From: Toxonevra muliebris | Lineage: Eukaryota > Arthropoda > Insecta > Diptera > Pallopteridae | Length of the DNA stretch: 64,000 nt | NCBI GenBank assembly: GCA_963691655.1 | Contig: OY829327.1 | Coordinates: 60,586,079-60,650,078, forward strand | Direction of reading: 5' to 3' | Part shown: piece by piece, positions 33,850 through 45,909 of the stretch | Position numbering within the stretch: the stretch's first letter is position 1 | How the letters are laid out: every line of letters starts with the position of its first letter | Made by a program: the position numbers and the translations under genes | Notes under the pieces: model-generated | Seen by the model: the letters and a program-made list of their open reading frames with translations, nothing else | Told to the model about the DNA's origin: nothing | The model's database searches: none

Positions 33850-34768
33850 ATAGTTTTCGAAATTACCGGAAATGAGTTTAAACCAACTTTCAAGTATGTC
33901 TTATACAAATCAGTTTAGCAAGAACAGCACACGTTCTGCCCGGCAAGTTCACTAAATTTTGTATCCCATTTGAAACTAACTTTCACTACATTTTTATAAA
34001 TTCGACAATGTATTGGTTTTTGTAAGGGATTACAGCAGTTTGGGCCCAGCATTATATTAAAGAGTAAAAAGAATTATATAACTTTACAAAACAATATTTT
34101 GCACAATTATAATTTATAAACTTAAATCAAATCTTAGAGAATTCGAATTCGAAAACTTACCGCGTTTGAATCTACATTAAGCATATCGAAGTAGCCGCCA
34201 AGCGAAGTGTATGATGTTGGAGGCCTTGAACATAAAGTATAAAGTATTGTAAATAAGCTACTTTGATCCAAGTTTTTTTTTTCAAAAATAAAATGCCAAT
34301 ATTTATTACTATGACTAGCTCTGTTTTATTTGTAGCTGGGTTAATACCAAAATTCAAAAGTACTTGTTCCATTTCCGGAAGTTTTTACTTGTTTTGTGTT
34401 AATGTTTGTAATTTTTGGCAGTTGAAATCAATAGCATATTTAATAAATATCAATAAAGTAATAATGAATTTATATATTTATTAGATTTGGAGCCGCGTAT
34501 AATACGAAGTGTTCTTGTTACAAGTAACTATTGAAAAGTACAAGCTTATTTTGAAATAAATTAGTAAATTACGTTCGATGTTTTCAGATTTCTGGTAAAA
34601 CTAACAAAAAAAAGATACTGCACCAGTATCTGATTTTCCAAAAAAAAAGAGAAATGCTGATGAGTTTTGGTGTGAAATTTTTCATTCAACACTAGAAAGA
34701 CTGAAATTTGGTGTATCAAAATGACTTCTTTTGGACTACATAGGTATAACACATACATATATCCGAAA
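33850..34768. other. AT-rich intergenic DNA
   Basis: No gene recognised. Confidence 0.5.
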
Positions 34769-34776
34769 CAGAGAGG

Positions 34777-35818
34777 TAGTGTCCGACCGAATATTCGGTT
34801 CGGTTACGGTTTCGGCCAAAAATACGGTTTCGGCTAAGTTTCGGTTTCGGCAAAAAATATGGCCGAGTATTTGGCCGAAACCGAAACTTTATAAATTTTA
34901 CTGTAAATTGCATTTCAGTACGCAAAGGACTGTTTTTATTTTTAGCATATAACATAAAGTTATTCAATTTTGAATATTAAAATAAAAATGTGAATTTCAA
35001 TTGTACCTATACCACAAAATGTATTTTTTTAGTGCCTTTAATATGTATTTTCTTTATTGTTTAAATAATATTTTTGTTATTTTATATATACATATATAAG
35101 TATGTATATTAGGGCGTACCAATTTGTATGGATGAATTTTTTTCGGAGTATCGACAGAAGAGTTCCATATTCTATGACAAAACAATGGAGCTTACGCCCC
35201 GTAAAATTGGTAGAAGTTAAAGTAATATTAAAAGTAACTATCGATTTTTATTCAAACAACTACAGTACGTAGTACTGAAACTTCTTCGAATTTTACGGGG
35301 GGTAGGATCCATTTTTTTGCCATACTTTCTTCGGTAAAGTTGATCACAATCGAATATAGAATTTTTCTGTCAACGTACTTTTCAAAACAAAAACAAAATT
35401 GGTACGCCCAAAAATTAAAAAAAAAATTAAAATGATTTGAATTTTGTTTTTAACAAATCTGTGGTCACAAGCAATAACAACACAACTCGAGTTTTGTCGA
35501 ATTCGAGTTATTATCATAATTTGAATCTTCATATCCGTTTTCATATTGTGTCAGAATTTTATGACTATCGATTCAGTGGTTTACGAGATATTAAGGCGGA
35601 AAAATAGCACAACTCAACCTGATTACTCTTAGCACTTGAACCTTTGAAGTGTTCTCCAGTAAAATACAAAAAAACACACTTATTCTGATATGCCTTGTGA
35701 CCACAGATATATACATATATATTAAAAAGTTTCGGTTTCGGTTTTGACCGAATATTAGAAAAATGGCCGAAATTCGGTTTCGGTTTCGGCCTATAAAGTC
35801 GGTTTCGGTCGGGCACTA
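34777..35818. mobile_element. hAT-type MITE with TTCGG arrays
   Basis: Left end TAGTGTCCGACCGAA, right end reversed TAGTGCCCGACCGAA. Flanks are CAGAGAGG (34769-34776) and CAGAGAGA (35819-35826), an 8-bp duplication with one mismatch. The subterminal regions contain many GGTTTCGGCC/TTCGGTTTCGG units in mirrored orientation. There is no transposase. A second palindromic element is nested at 35112-35409, and a stray left end of this family lies at 60903. Confidence 0.88.
35112..35409. mobile_element. Palindromic MITE nested in the hAT element
   Basis: 298 bp. Ends GGGCGTACCAATTTGT and reversed GGGCGTACCAATTTTGT. The arms remain similar to the centre: CCGTAAAATTGGTAGAAGTT on the left mirrors AACTTCTTCGAATTTTACGG on the right. 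A full palindrome of this kind forms a strong hairpin. No clear target duplication. Confidence 0.75.
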
Positions 35819-35826
35819 CAGAGAGA

Positions 35827-37544
35827 GGATGAAGGTAATTTCAACTAATAATAAATGCATTTATATCATGTATAAAAAATCAGAAAGATTCTAGGAAATT
35901 GAATCAAAATAAATATATTTTTTTTTTTCTAAATGAAATTGAAAAGCAGTCAAAATTACTTCTTTGGGCAATGTAGTGTTAAAAATTCATTCAAATGAAA
36001 AAATGATTTCAAAATTGGAAAAATTTATTGGGCCAATTTTAAGTTTTCAACATAGCAGTGCGATGGCAGAACGAATTTTTTTCAATTGAATCTAACAAAA
36101 TACAAAAAACGAAACTGACTGCAACTGTTAATGCAGTAATAGTTGGTGAGGAAATGCTACAAAAAAATATGTTCCTCCAACTGGATCCATCCATAACATA
36201 CAATTTTTTTATGCCCCCTTTTGAGAAGAAGGAAGAAATGCTTATTTTAGTTTTTCAATCTATTTTTTTTTTATTATTATTGACTAATAGTAATACTTAA
36301 TATTGTACCGTTTGTTTCTAAAGAATTTGTTTTTATATGAATTAGTTTAATTGTCATAACTTTTATAGCTTTAAGTATGACTGAATTTGTAACAAAAAAG
36401 CTGTGAAACATTAGTAATTAACAATAAACATTAGCAATTATCTAAGTAATCTTTTTTTCGGAGTTTTCTCTTGTTCTTGAGAGATTCACCATTGCCCACA
36501 GTTGCTAGCTGTTCGGATATGAAACATTTTATTAGATGACAGTTTTGAACAATAAAACTGGCTGAGGAAGCCAACGTTGATCCCACACAAAAGTTGGACA
36601 AAAATAGAAGGAGTTGTCAGCATTGAATGAAATTTGGTTTCCAAATGAATAATGGTACGTTTACTTCAAAAATTGAATAAGATTTTTAGTACGTCATACA
36701 GATTTTTCTTAAATCTATTTTTTGGGTGATTTTTGATTTATTTGTAATATACATAAGCTAGGGTCGAACAATTTTACACGCTGAAAGTTAGAAAAACTTA
36801 AATTAAGTTAGAAAAACTTAAAAAAAAGCATACAAATTTGTATACAGAAATTTGTTTGTCGCTAACCAGAGCAAATTGGTGCTTGGTTGGTTGGAGTGGT
36901 TGCCTAGAGACACCCTAAGGCCAGAACTGCGCATTGTGATACCACTCGGTTGGACCTACAATTTAGCGTAACTTAGTTGTACACTTTCTTATAATTCTCA
37001 TACACTTCATATCGATAGTGAATATAAGAAGGTTGTGAGAATTAACCACCAGACTAAGACGAGGTAGTGCTCTGCCAACTGGACAATGGAGGTCGTGAAA
37101 AATTGACGCTTTAGACATTTCGGAAAGACTATATATTTTCAAGAATCAGCCGTAATCGGAGGATATTGTAAATTTCTCTATTAGGTAAAAGTCTATACTA
37201 AATGAAATTGAAATAAAATTTTACTTCCATATTTTTTTATTTTTTTATTATCTTTCAAAAATACACAATTTTGGAATTTTTGCATTTTCAACAAATCGTA
37301 AGTTCAACATCGCGTAAAATTTTTGTTTTTGTTTTCTTTTTAATGCAATAATAAACGGATGTTTCAATCTTTTACTTTATGAAAACCATTGAATACATAT
37401 TGTTCTAGCTACAAATGTAATTTTGTGAATTTTTGGCGGAACCATACTTGATATTCGGTATCATACTTGATAAACTATTTAGTTGGAGCTTTCGTCCTCG
37501 CAAAAGCCACTAAGGCCTTTTGAACTTGCAGAAAACTCTTTGGT
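35827..37544. other. Intergenic with one dispersed motif
   Basis: No gene. GGTTGGAGTGGTTGCCTAGA followed by GACACCC at about 36890 recurs with changes at about 55824 (GGTTGGAGTGGCTGTCAAGA), so part of this stretch is a repeat. Confidence 0.45.
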
Positions 37545-38430
37545 AAGACCTGGGGTCTTATCCCCAAGATGATTTTCTGGCTGTATACTACGATAGTTAG
37601 GCCAATTGTAGTATATGCTGCATTAGTGTCCCACTCCTGCGATTGAGATGGTAATCGGAGTTGGACCTTTGCATATCTTCATAAAGAATATAGCTGGAAT
37701 TACTGCCTTGAGGCTGCAAGTTTCATCCAACTTACTAAAAGGTTCCATCGGTCATCTGTGCATTCTTAGTAAAAATCCTAATACTCTAATCTGCTCCGTA
37801 TCAGATTTCATGATTAAGGATCTAAACATTGGCTGGAAATTTAATATCACCCTTCCGTCTAGGTGCGATTGGAATAGTCAATTCCCTAATTTCGGTTCCT
37901 TTGCTCTCAATTGGTATACTGCCAGCTCGAAAATCGATTGTAGTTCTGGTGTTGTTGGACCTAACACAATCTGTTCCAGGCTTTAGTCAGGCAAAGAAGC
38001 TTGTTTTCTCTCTCGCTGCCACTAAATCCCAGAGCATAAAGAAAACTGACCTCAGATGGCTTTCTATCTGGCCACTATGTGGTCAGATACCACCTAAGTA
38101 AATTAGGTCTGTCACATGAGACAGTGTATCGTCTATGTATGGAGGATGATGAGACGACATTTCACATTCTGTGTGAATGGCCAGCCTTGGCTCGGTAAAG
38201 AATGGGTATTGGGCAATGGGCAATCCGTTTCTATCAACAAACAAAATCAAAACCTCCTCCACAAAAGATGTTCTTTCTTCATTAGGATACATAAAAGTTG
38301 TTCTTTCTTCATTAGGATAGCATATCATTTCATTTTTTGTCTTCTTAGTTTTGGGGCTCTTGGTACAAAAAATCTTTTAGGTCGCAGTGCCTGACTTTCG
38401 AGACGTCCAACCGCTTAATAATAATAAATA
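37545..38430 (+). pseudogene. Non-LTR RT thumb and 3' end remnant
   Basis: At 37545 translation gives GKTWGLIPKMIFWLYTTIVRP then VVYAALVS, the thumb region of R1/LOA-type RTs (compare RWGLQHRVYSAVVEPNLLYG at 63 kb). Near 38100-38200 come GLSHETVYRLCMEDDE and TTFHILCEWPALAR in a second frame, the C-terminal Cys-x-Cys-His motif of these ORF2 proteins. The copy ends around TAATAATAATAAATAATAAT near 38417, the simple-repeat tail such elements carry. RNase H is heavily decayed. Confidence 0.65.
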
Positions 38431-38659
38431 ATAATACAAACGAAAACTTCGCTACCAATTATTTTTGCTCAAAAATCATTAACCTTAAAATGCTTAGTTT
38501 GATATTTCGCAATTTTAATCGCAGAAAAATTTTTTGCCAAGCTTGTGGTCTGGATATTTATTTGTTTTTTGGAATTACTTCATAGACGGCAAAAATCGTA
38601 ATAAAATTAAATATTAAAAACAAAAATTAAAGTTTATTAAAAAATATTTAATTATCTAT

Positions 38660-39026
38660 AACGTATGCATTCTGGTGTTCTGACTGGGCACTGCGGGCTC
38701 AGAGAACACCTTTGCAGAATAGGCGTTGAGGAAAGCTCAATATGTAGGTTTTGTAATGAGGAAGATGAATCATCAGAACATATATTAGCTCAGTGTGGAG
38801 CACTGATCCACAAAAGAATGAAATGTCTGGGTATGTACGAAGTGCCCAGTACAGAACTAGCATCCATAGATCCGGGCGCAATACTCAAATTCTGGAGGGA
38901 GACTGGGCTGGATGAAGTACTCTAGGCAAATCAGACTGGATAGAGAAGAGGGGCGTACAATAGATCTTATAGGTCGCGGTACAAATATATATAAACCTCA
39001 CTAATACAATACAATACAATACAATA
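38660..39026 (+). pseudogene. Non-LTR ORF2 C-terminus with (ACAAT)n tail
   Basis: An 86-codon frame reads TGHCGLREHLCRIGVEESSI, CRFCNEEDESSEHILAQCGA and FWRETGLDEVL, the C-terminal zinc-finger-like domain (CxxC...H...C) of R1/LOA ORF2 proteins. The stop is followed by about 80 bp and then (AATAC)4, the simple-sequence tail. Only the extreme 3' end is present, as expected for a 5'-truncated insertion. It lies about 240 bp from another element's tail on the same strand. Confidence 0.75.
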
Positions 39027-40225
39027 ACGTATGCATTTCGGTTCTCAGCTGCGGAAATGCTGTAGAATTCAAAAAATTCTTTATTTAATAATTAAAAAAA
39101 ATGTTGTTTTTTATTACTTGACCTTTTACCTTTAAAATGGTACCAAATTGGTTGGATTTGGTGTCAGATACTTTTTTGATTTTTGTCTACGGGACGGCGT
39201 ACTGTGTGCCGCCCCAAAGCCGGATACCTTACATTTAGATCGGGTTTAAAGAATTCTTATACAATAGCAGTTTATTCTATGTGGAAACTGCGAAGCTTCT
39301 CAATAACAATACATAGTTAAATTTTTTTTTGATTCATGAGCAACTTTCATATTTATAGACCAATATTTAAGACAAATCTCCAAATTGCAAATTATGGCCA
39401 AGCAAAAATTATGTTTCCGTACCAAAATCACCTTTCTACCTCCTTTATGCACATACTAACAAGTATGAACGCATGCGATGAACGTAAGTAGGAAAATTTG
39501 TGCAAATTGAAAATTAAATCATTAAGATTTCCATTTTGTATTGTGTATAACATTTTAATATTATTATGTATTTACTTGTGATTGCTTCTATTTTTATTGC
39601 ATGCATGGAAACGCAAAAACAAAACATATAAATAAAAGATCAACCATAAAAAGGGGAGGAAAGAGACGGAAATGTCTATTAATAAAATGTCCAAATAAAC
39701 ACATGCATACTTACACAAACACTTGCATGCATATGTGCTATGTGTATTTCTATCAAACTTTTGTAAACAATAAATTGATAAAAAAGAAAACAACAAACAA
39801 TATTTTATTTGGATTATTATTAATTTAGTGTTGTGTGTACTTGTGTATGTGTGAGGTAATGGAAAACTGAATAAACAAGCTTTGCAATGATTGGTAAAGC
39901 CGAGACGTGGTGACTAGTCACATTGCTTCCCTTGGCTTCTTAAGCCACGCCTTCGTTCCAACAAGCCAATCATCGTTTGTGTATGAGGATATATTTATTT
40001 TTGCTATTTATATTTTTATTGTAGTTTTTGTTAGTCTGTTTTATTTTGCATTCTGTTGTTACTTCTGGATTGTTTTTTTTTTGTTGAATTGCTTCTATCG
40101 TATTTTCTTTTAATATTTTTATTTGGGCCATTTGTTCGGATGCTCGTTAACTTGTTTTCTCCTCATTGTGAACTGTTGACTGCCTTGTTACCACGCTCGG
40201 TGGCTTTGTTAGTCGTCAAAGTTGC
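39027..40225. other. Intergenic DNA, apparently less repetitive
   Basis: No gene seen. The sequence from 39400 to 40200 shows no element ends that I can recognise and may be single-copy. Confidence 0.4.
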
Positions 40226-40530
40226 AAGCAAACAAAAATAACAGCAAGCGAACGCAGCAACAACAAGCACACCAACAAAACATTGCATTCGGGATAAGTG
40301 GCAACAGAAAATGGACCCTGAATGCCTGCGAGGAGTAAACTTGTTTTCCAAATGTACACAAAATTAGCTTCGCCGACAACAACAAAAACAACAACAACAG
40401 CAATTTTACTCTCATCCACCAACTGTTGTTTCTGCTGATAACACTGCTGCTTGCTTGTCTGTCTGTCTGCCTGCGTTGTTGGTTGATAATAATAACGATG
40501 ATGATGACGACGAGCCTGCTGTTAGTACTG
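40226..40530. repeat. CAA/CAG-rich low-complexity tract
   Basis: Runs of CAACAACAAG, ACAACAACAACAGCAA, TGTCTGTCTGTCTGCCTG and GATGATGATGACGACGA. Such trinucleotide-rich DNA is frequent in fly leaders, introns and enhancers near developmental genes; it lies about 4 kb upstream of fd96Ca. No coding frame is convincing. Confidence 0.6.
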
Positions 40531-41627
40531 AAATGCAAAAGGTAGCAGTCGCTCTTTACTTTACTACATACATTCATACAATTGGGACGAAGATAAAAAC
40601 AATGGCGATGCACAGTGGCGTAGTCAGCAATAAATTTCCAGATATCTTCTGATCTCTAAATATTTATAGTGACGTCAATAAATAAATAAATAAATGCAAC
40701 GTAAATAAAAAAATAAACACTTTTAGTCAAAGTAAAATAAAATATGAAGTCTTGGATGGATTGCTTTTGAAACTTTAAAAATATTTTAGTTAAGAATAGC
40801 ACATTTTCGGTTTTAAGTCCAACGTATTCGATACTGCTCTACAAAAAGAGCAAAAATGTTTAAAAATTCTGCATCCCGACAGGACCACCTAGATATGGGA
40901 CATGGGGCCTCAATTTCTATAGGTGGTTGTTAGTTATTCGGGTGTTAATAAATATGTGCCACAAAAGCCCGTTGAGGGCTTAGGCTCAGATTTTTACTTT
41001 CATCCAGAAGGGCCCTACAATTCTATATAGAATTTGAACGACGCACAGTGGCATATACGAAGCTCGGTATATGAAGGTTTTTAATATCGCTGATTACGAA
41101 TATATAGTCCATTTTTAAAAACCATTTATGGAAATCCAAAATGGCGGACCACTGCATACACTGGAAAAACTGCATATATTCCCACGAAGGTCGCTACATA
41201 GGTATATTTGAGGTTTCTGATTACAAATAAATACAACATTTATTTATAAAAAAAAAAAATTATTCTAAAAAATTTATAAAACAAGTTGATAAAAAAAATT
41301 TGCAAAGAAGTTAAAAACAGACAGAAAGTGAATTCAGGAACATTAAGTCCATCACAGAAGGTTCCTTTTCCAAAAACACTCACATTTTTTCTGCCTGTCA
41401 GCCAACCTTGTTATACAAAATCTTAGTACTGTATAATAAATGGCTCGGGAAATACCATATTTCTAAAAAAGTATTACGGTTGAATGGGAGGTGCCATCTC
41501 AAACTCCACAATAACCTCAGTATTGACAACTTCCATACCAAATCTTAGTGCCACATCACAAATGATTACTAAGATATTCCAGTCCCATCGACATTTTTTC
41601 TGTAGTATGGGTTTGCCAACTTACGTC
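40531..41627. other. Intergenic DNA
   Basis: No gene seen. CACAGTGGCGTAGTCAGC near 40611 resembles motifs near 3060 and 6199. Confidence 0.4.
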
Positions 41628-41630
41628 TAA

Positions 41631-42336
41631 GGGCGATGCTACGCAGACGGTCAAATGATCGACGACACGTCACTTTTTATGATCTCCGTTTGAAATTTCA
41701 ACTCTGTCCCCAAAGTATGTTATGCAGACGGTCATTTGATCGTCGGTCACAAGTACGGCTTTGTATAGTTTTAGTACTTTATTGCTACTATTTTATTAAG
41801 AATTCATGGTTATTAAAATAGTAACATTTGGTTTCTACTATCAACATTTTGTGAAATAAGTTAATAAAATTTTTAATAAAAAATAAATAAAAATGAACAA
41901 TTTTGGCATTGGTTTAGAAGCGCTAAAATTTGCATATGCAAAAAAAGGAGGAATAAACACGGGCAAATTATAAGAAAGTGTTTAAAAATATATATTTCTG
42001 TATTGAATTATACAAATTCATGACAAATATTATAATAATTACTTGCATATTCAATTTTATTAAAAAACGTATATTTTTATATATTTACGTAAACTTTTTT
42101 AAATCGTGAAAAACTAAGCAAATATAAACGTAACCAAATGTAAGTGTTGCTATTAAGCATTTCTTCTTGTTTTTGTAAACATTTTTACCAAAAGTGTACT
42201 TCGGCATCAAAAGCCAAATCATTTGGTGACCGTCGTGGTCAAATTTTACTTTCCCGCTCTCTCTCTCAAACTTTCGTTTTATATTGAAGCAACAACAGCT
42301 CGTGCCCATGACGTGACCGTCTGCGTAACAGGGCAC
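41631..42336. mobile_element. Harbinger-like MITE, 706 bp, TAA duplication
   Basis: Left end GGGCGATGCTACGCAGACGG, right end reversed GTGCCCTGTTACGCAGACGG; the match continues TCA. TAA flanks both sides (41628-41630 and 42337-42339). An extra inner copy, TATGCAGACGGTCATTTGAT, lies near 41720. The end sequence, flank and length relate it to the element at 26809-27515. No transposase is encoded. Confidence 0.82.
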
Positions 42337-42339
42337 TAA

Positions 42340-43120
42340 GCTGTAAGTACTGAACCGTAAATGGTTTCGGATATATACCCAAAAAAGCATATGGTTTGTA
42401 TGGGAGGTTTCACGCCTACTTGTAGTTAGGAACTCAGATTAAGTCTATCATATGCCCAGAGACATAATGCATCATTGTACAAATTTTTATCAATCTGTAA
42501 TGTGGTTTTGAAGGACAAACAAATATATTTGAATTTTTCACCCGAAGTCGCGCGATAAAAACAAACGTCAAAAACGAAAGGACGTCTAGGAGCAGAAGAT
42601 CTTGGCGAGAATCAATAGAATACACTTCAGCCTACATAAAAAAAGGAGAAGGGTTATTCTGACCTAGGATAGCTGTAAATATCTGAATGGGAATTAATTG
42701 TACTTTTGTGACACTACACAGTGGTGCCACATGGCAAAAATTAAGAGGTATTATGTACATCCAAATTTCGTAAACTTTTTTTCTGACTTTTGGCCAGCTT
42801 TTTTGAAAAATCGGCCACAGTACAGCGATTTGATTTTTCGCCTTCTCGGGGTAGAGAAACCAAGCCATTCTGAAAAGTAATGCGAATGAGATTATATGTG
42901 CCTTCGACTACGAGAAGGAACCTATCGTTCGAAAAATCGATTTGCACTGTTTTGGCGATCCAGAAAAAAGTACTCTCTTTTTAATGAAACAAAACACAGA
43001 TTTCTAGATTTATTAGAACGAAGAAAACATGTTTTCGGACAACAAAATAATTAATTTTTCTGTTTTTCAAAAATTGTTTGCTTTGACTGCCGGTAAAGTC
43101 TGTCATCACAATTCATAATC
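42340..43120. other. Intergenic DNA
   Basis: No gene supported. Confidence 0.45.
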
Positions 43121-43479
43121 GAGCTCCCTTTCCCCGTTTGGTGACAAGACACCAACATTTCCTTCTGATTTCATTACATCCATAGTGGCATATGCTCAAT
43201 CTTCCTCTCTCAATTCGATTTCCTTATTCAAATCTTTCATTCCTCTTCCATGGTACACCTCTGGCAATGCACCACGTGCACGTGCGCTACACTCAGTTAT
43301 ACGAGTACATATTGTCTGTGCTGTTAATTCAGACCGCGGCGTGTGTTGTTGTTGTCGTTATTATTGTTGGGATATCTAAAGTGTATTAACTAACAAGATT
43401 ATGAAAATGTAAAATCATCTGTAAATCGCTAAAACGATTGTAATTTTGTTTTTCAACACCTCGCTCATTTGTACGTTGT

Positions 43480-44325
43480 TCGTGTACGTTCGTTTGTGGA
43501 TTCGTTTGCTTCGTCTACGGCTTTTGTTCGCTTACTTGCGGGTTCGCTCGCTCGCTCGCTCGCTCGCTCATGCACTTTAAACATTCAGTTTCAGTTTGCT
43601 TGATGTTGCGCGGTGTGCAAGTATTTGTGTATACTGCCGGGTTGTCGGGTAGGGGTGGGTTGGTGAGGCAGGCATCATGTAGGGCGTTACGCTGGCTTCA
43701 CTGGTGTCTGGGGGAGCTGAGCTGAGTTAAGTTGTGGCAGAAGCCTGATTTTGTGTGCTGTTTGCGTTGTGTTGCTGCGCAGTTTGCTGTAAAGCTATCG
43801 TCACTCACTAAAGCCTTAGTCTGTAGTCGTCTGTTGGTCTGTGATTTCTTTGTTCGTTCTATGATTGCTGTGTGCCGCAAAGTGGCCTGACTGCTGCCTA
43901 TCTGCCTATTCCTGTTGTAGATGATTGGTGCTATTTGCTCGTGTTTAGATTTGCGCGCGCGTTTACTCTGATGTGTTGTCGCATTCGTGTTGGGAAAGAA
44001 ATGATATTGCCGACGCAATGTTATCGCGGCAAATCGAAAGTGCACCTCTGAACAAATACAAATAATACTACAATTCCGTGAGTTGTCAATGTGAATATTG
44101 GTGAATTAATAAATAATATCAATAATATCAATAATTATAATGAGGTAATAGTGTTATTAATTGTGATAATTTTTAAAATAAAATTTGAGAATCCAAAAAA
44201 GTAAAAATATACATACATAAAAAACAACAACAAAGTAAAGCTTGCTGAGACCGACTATATGTCATTAAATCCAGGCAGTCTCTGCAAGAACACACCCCAC
44301 CAACACATGCATTCTTGCGATAACT
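43480..44325 (+). promoter_or_regulatory. fd96Ca: Upstream region / probable leader of fd96Ca
   Basis: GC-richer than its surroundings and free of recognisable transposons. It contains a (CGCT)n tract at about 43545-43569. ATTCAGTTTCAGTT near 43583-43596 offers two matches to the fly initiator TCAGTT. A leader of 700 bp or so without introns would be plausible. The exact start site is not determinable by eye. The ATG at 44326 lies in GATAACTATGCC, an acceptable but not strong fly context. Confidence 0.4.
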
Positions 44326-45498
44326 ATGCCAAGACCCTCGCGTGAATCTTACGGCGACCAAAAGCCTCCATACTCATACATATCCCTGACGGCTATGGCC
44401 ATTTGGAGCTCACAGGAGAAAATGTTGCCTCTAAGTGATATTTACAAATTCATAACAGATCGTTTTCCTTACTACCGCAAAAATACGCAGCGTTGGCAAA
44501 ATTCGCTGCGACACAATCTCAGCTTTAATGATTGCTTCATAAAAGTGCCACGCCGGCCAGATCGTCCCGGCAAGGGTGCCTACTGGGCTTTGCATCCGCA
44601 GGCATTTGACATGTTTGAAAACGGTAGCTTACTTCGACGTCGAAAACGTTTTAAGTTGCACAAAAACGATAAAGATCTTTTAAATGAGGAACTAGCCGCT
44701 CTTGCAAATTTGAATCGATTCTTTTTTACGGCCAATACTGGACACGGCATGGCTACGATGCCCCCTCCACCAATGGATATGTCCACAGCTACACTTATGG
44801 GAGATCCCACGCTTTATATTGCGAGAATGCCTCCGGTTACATTATCACACTCCCCGCCAGTCTCTACCCAGCATAGAAATGCTATTTCACCGTCGGCACT
44901 TATGCTTCATAACAGTACGTTAACGCCATCTGTGCCAGGGATTACAACTGCGTCTGCCCTGGATGCCGTTATGTTGACTAGTTACCGCCCAAAACGTGCT
45001 TTTACAATTGAGAGTCTCATAACACCCGACAAGCCCGACTCTATCTCTGAAGACGGAAGTTTAGACGGCGATGATCGCACTGACATCGACGTCGTCGATA
45101 ATGGAAGTACGAATGCCGATGAAGCTCCCTTCTTTCGTCATTTAACAACGTCAGATAAGACGGAAAAATCACCGCATGATGGCAACAGTAGCGCCAGTAA
45201 TGATGATCAGCGACAGCGACCACTTCCTCCTTTGCACACAATCACAGCTACTGCAAACTTGCCATTTCTGCACTACACAACTGGTGTTAATGTTGATGGC
45301 AGTCCAGCTAGCATGGTGAGCAACCAAACGGGAACCCATGCTTCTGCCTACGAATTACCAGTCCATCCTCTGCTCATGATGACAAATCCTCTTGGAAACT
45401 TACATCCATCTTACTACACAAATCTAGGATTACCAACTACGTCATCGCATCATTCAGCGGACGTGCAACGGATTAATTCCAGTCTACGCACAGTGTAA
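44326..45498 (+). CDS. fd96Ca: Fork head transcription factor fd96Ca (FoxB)
   Basis: Single uninterrupted CDS of 390 codons. Residues 13-105 form a complete fork head winged-helix domain: [33 protein letters not shown], the recognition helix [18 protein letters not shown] (59-76) and wing text [20 protein letters not shown]. It starts [18 protein letters not shown], as in Drosophila fd96Ca; W27-S-S and FITDRFPYY separate it from the paralogue fd96Cb. Near residue 221 [17 protein letters not shown] carries FTIESLI, which fits the eh1 Groucho-binding pattern, followed by an acidic stretch ([12 protein letters not shown]). The rest is low-complexity. In flies this nuclear DNA-binding factor acts in embryonic neural and segmental patterning. 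The start is fixed by the conserved MPRP terminus. It is the only intact host gene here; no partner gene is visible. Confidence 0.97.
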   Translation: MPRPSRESYGDQKPPYSYISLTAMAIWSSQEKMLPLSDIYKFITDRFPYYRKNTQRWQNSLRHNLSFNDCFIKVPRRPDRPGKGAYWALHPQAFDMFENGSLLRRRKRFKLHKNDKDLLNEELAALANLNRFFFTANTGHGMATMPPPPMDMSTATLMGDPTLYIARMPPVTLSHSPPVSTQHRNAISPSALMLHNSTLTPSVPGITTASALDAVMLTSYRPKRAFTIESLITPDKPDSISEDGSLDGDDRTDIDVVDNGSTNADEAPFFRHLTTSDKTEKSPHDGNSSASNDDQRQRPLPPLHTITATANLPFLHYTTGVNVDGSPASMVSNQTGTHASAYELPVHPLLMMTNPLGNLHPSYYTNLGLPTTSSHHSADVQRINSSLRTV

Positions 45499-45897
45499 CC
45501 CAGAACGGGGTTTTCACTAAAACTGTTTAGTTCCTCATGGCTGATTTTTGTAATTATACTTTTGTATTTAAATCTAATTGTATGATTTTAATTTATTGAT
45601 GTACTTATTCTAATTAGACTTAAATGATTTTTGTAAGTAGGCAAATTTTAAACACTGAACAAATTAAATTTTTAAATGTTTAGATTAAGTTGAGAATTGA
45701 CATTCGTTGTTTGTTTTAGACTTAATCTTGAAATCTAGTCCTTCAAAAATGTTTTGTATCCCCACTTGTGAGTTACACGGTAATCCTCTAAGAATGCGAG
45801 TCGATTTTATTTTTGCTGTTCGCATTCGACGTGAATAACGGGACCTCACTTACTCTTCTCATGAACGTAATTTCGAAGGATTTTATGATAACTCAAA

Positions 45898-45903
45898 AAT
45901 AAA
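45898..45903 (+). terminator. Candidate polyadenylation signal for fd96Ca
   Basis: AATAAA about 400 bp after the stop. An earlier variant ATTAAA lies near 45664. Either would give a 3' UTR of ordinary length. Confidence 0.4.
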
Positions 45904-45909
45904 ACCGGA

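Noticed and set aside
40209..40613. 134-codon minus-strand open stretch
   Set aside because: Created by the CAA/CAG tract read in antisense; low complexity.
43698..44045. 115-codon minus-strand open stretch upstream of fd96Ca
   Set aside because: Composition is Thr/Gln/Lys-rich noise antisense to the probable leader; no domain or conservation signal visible.
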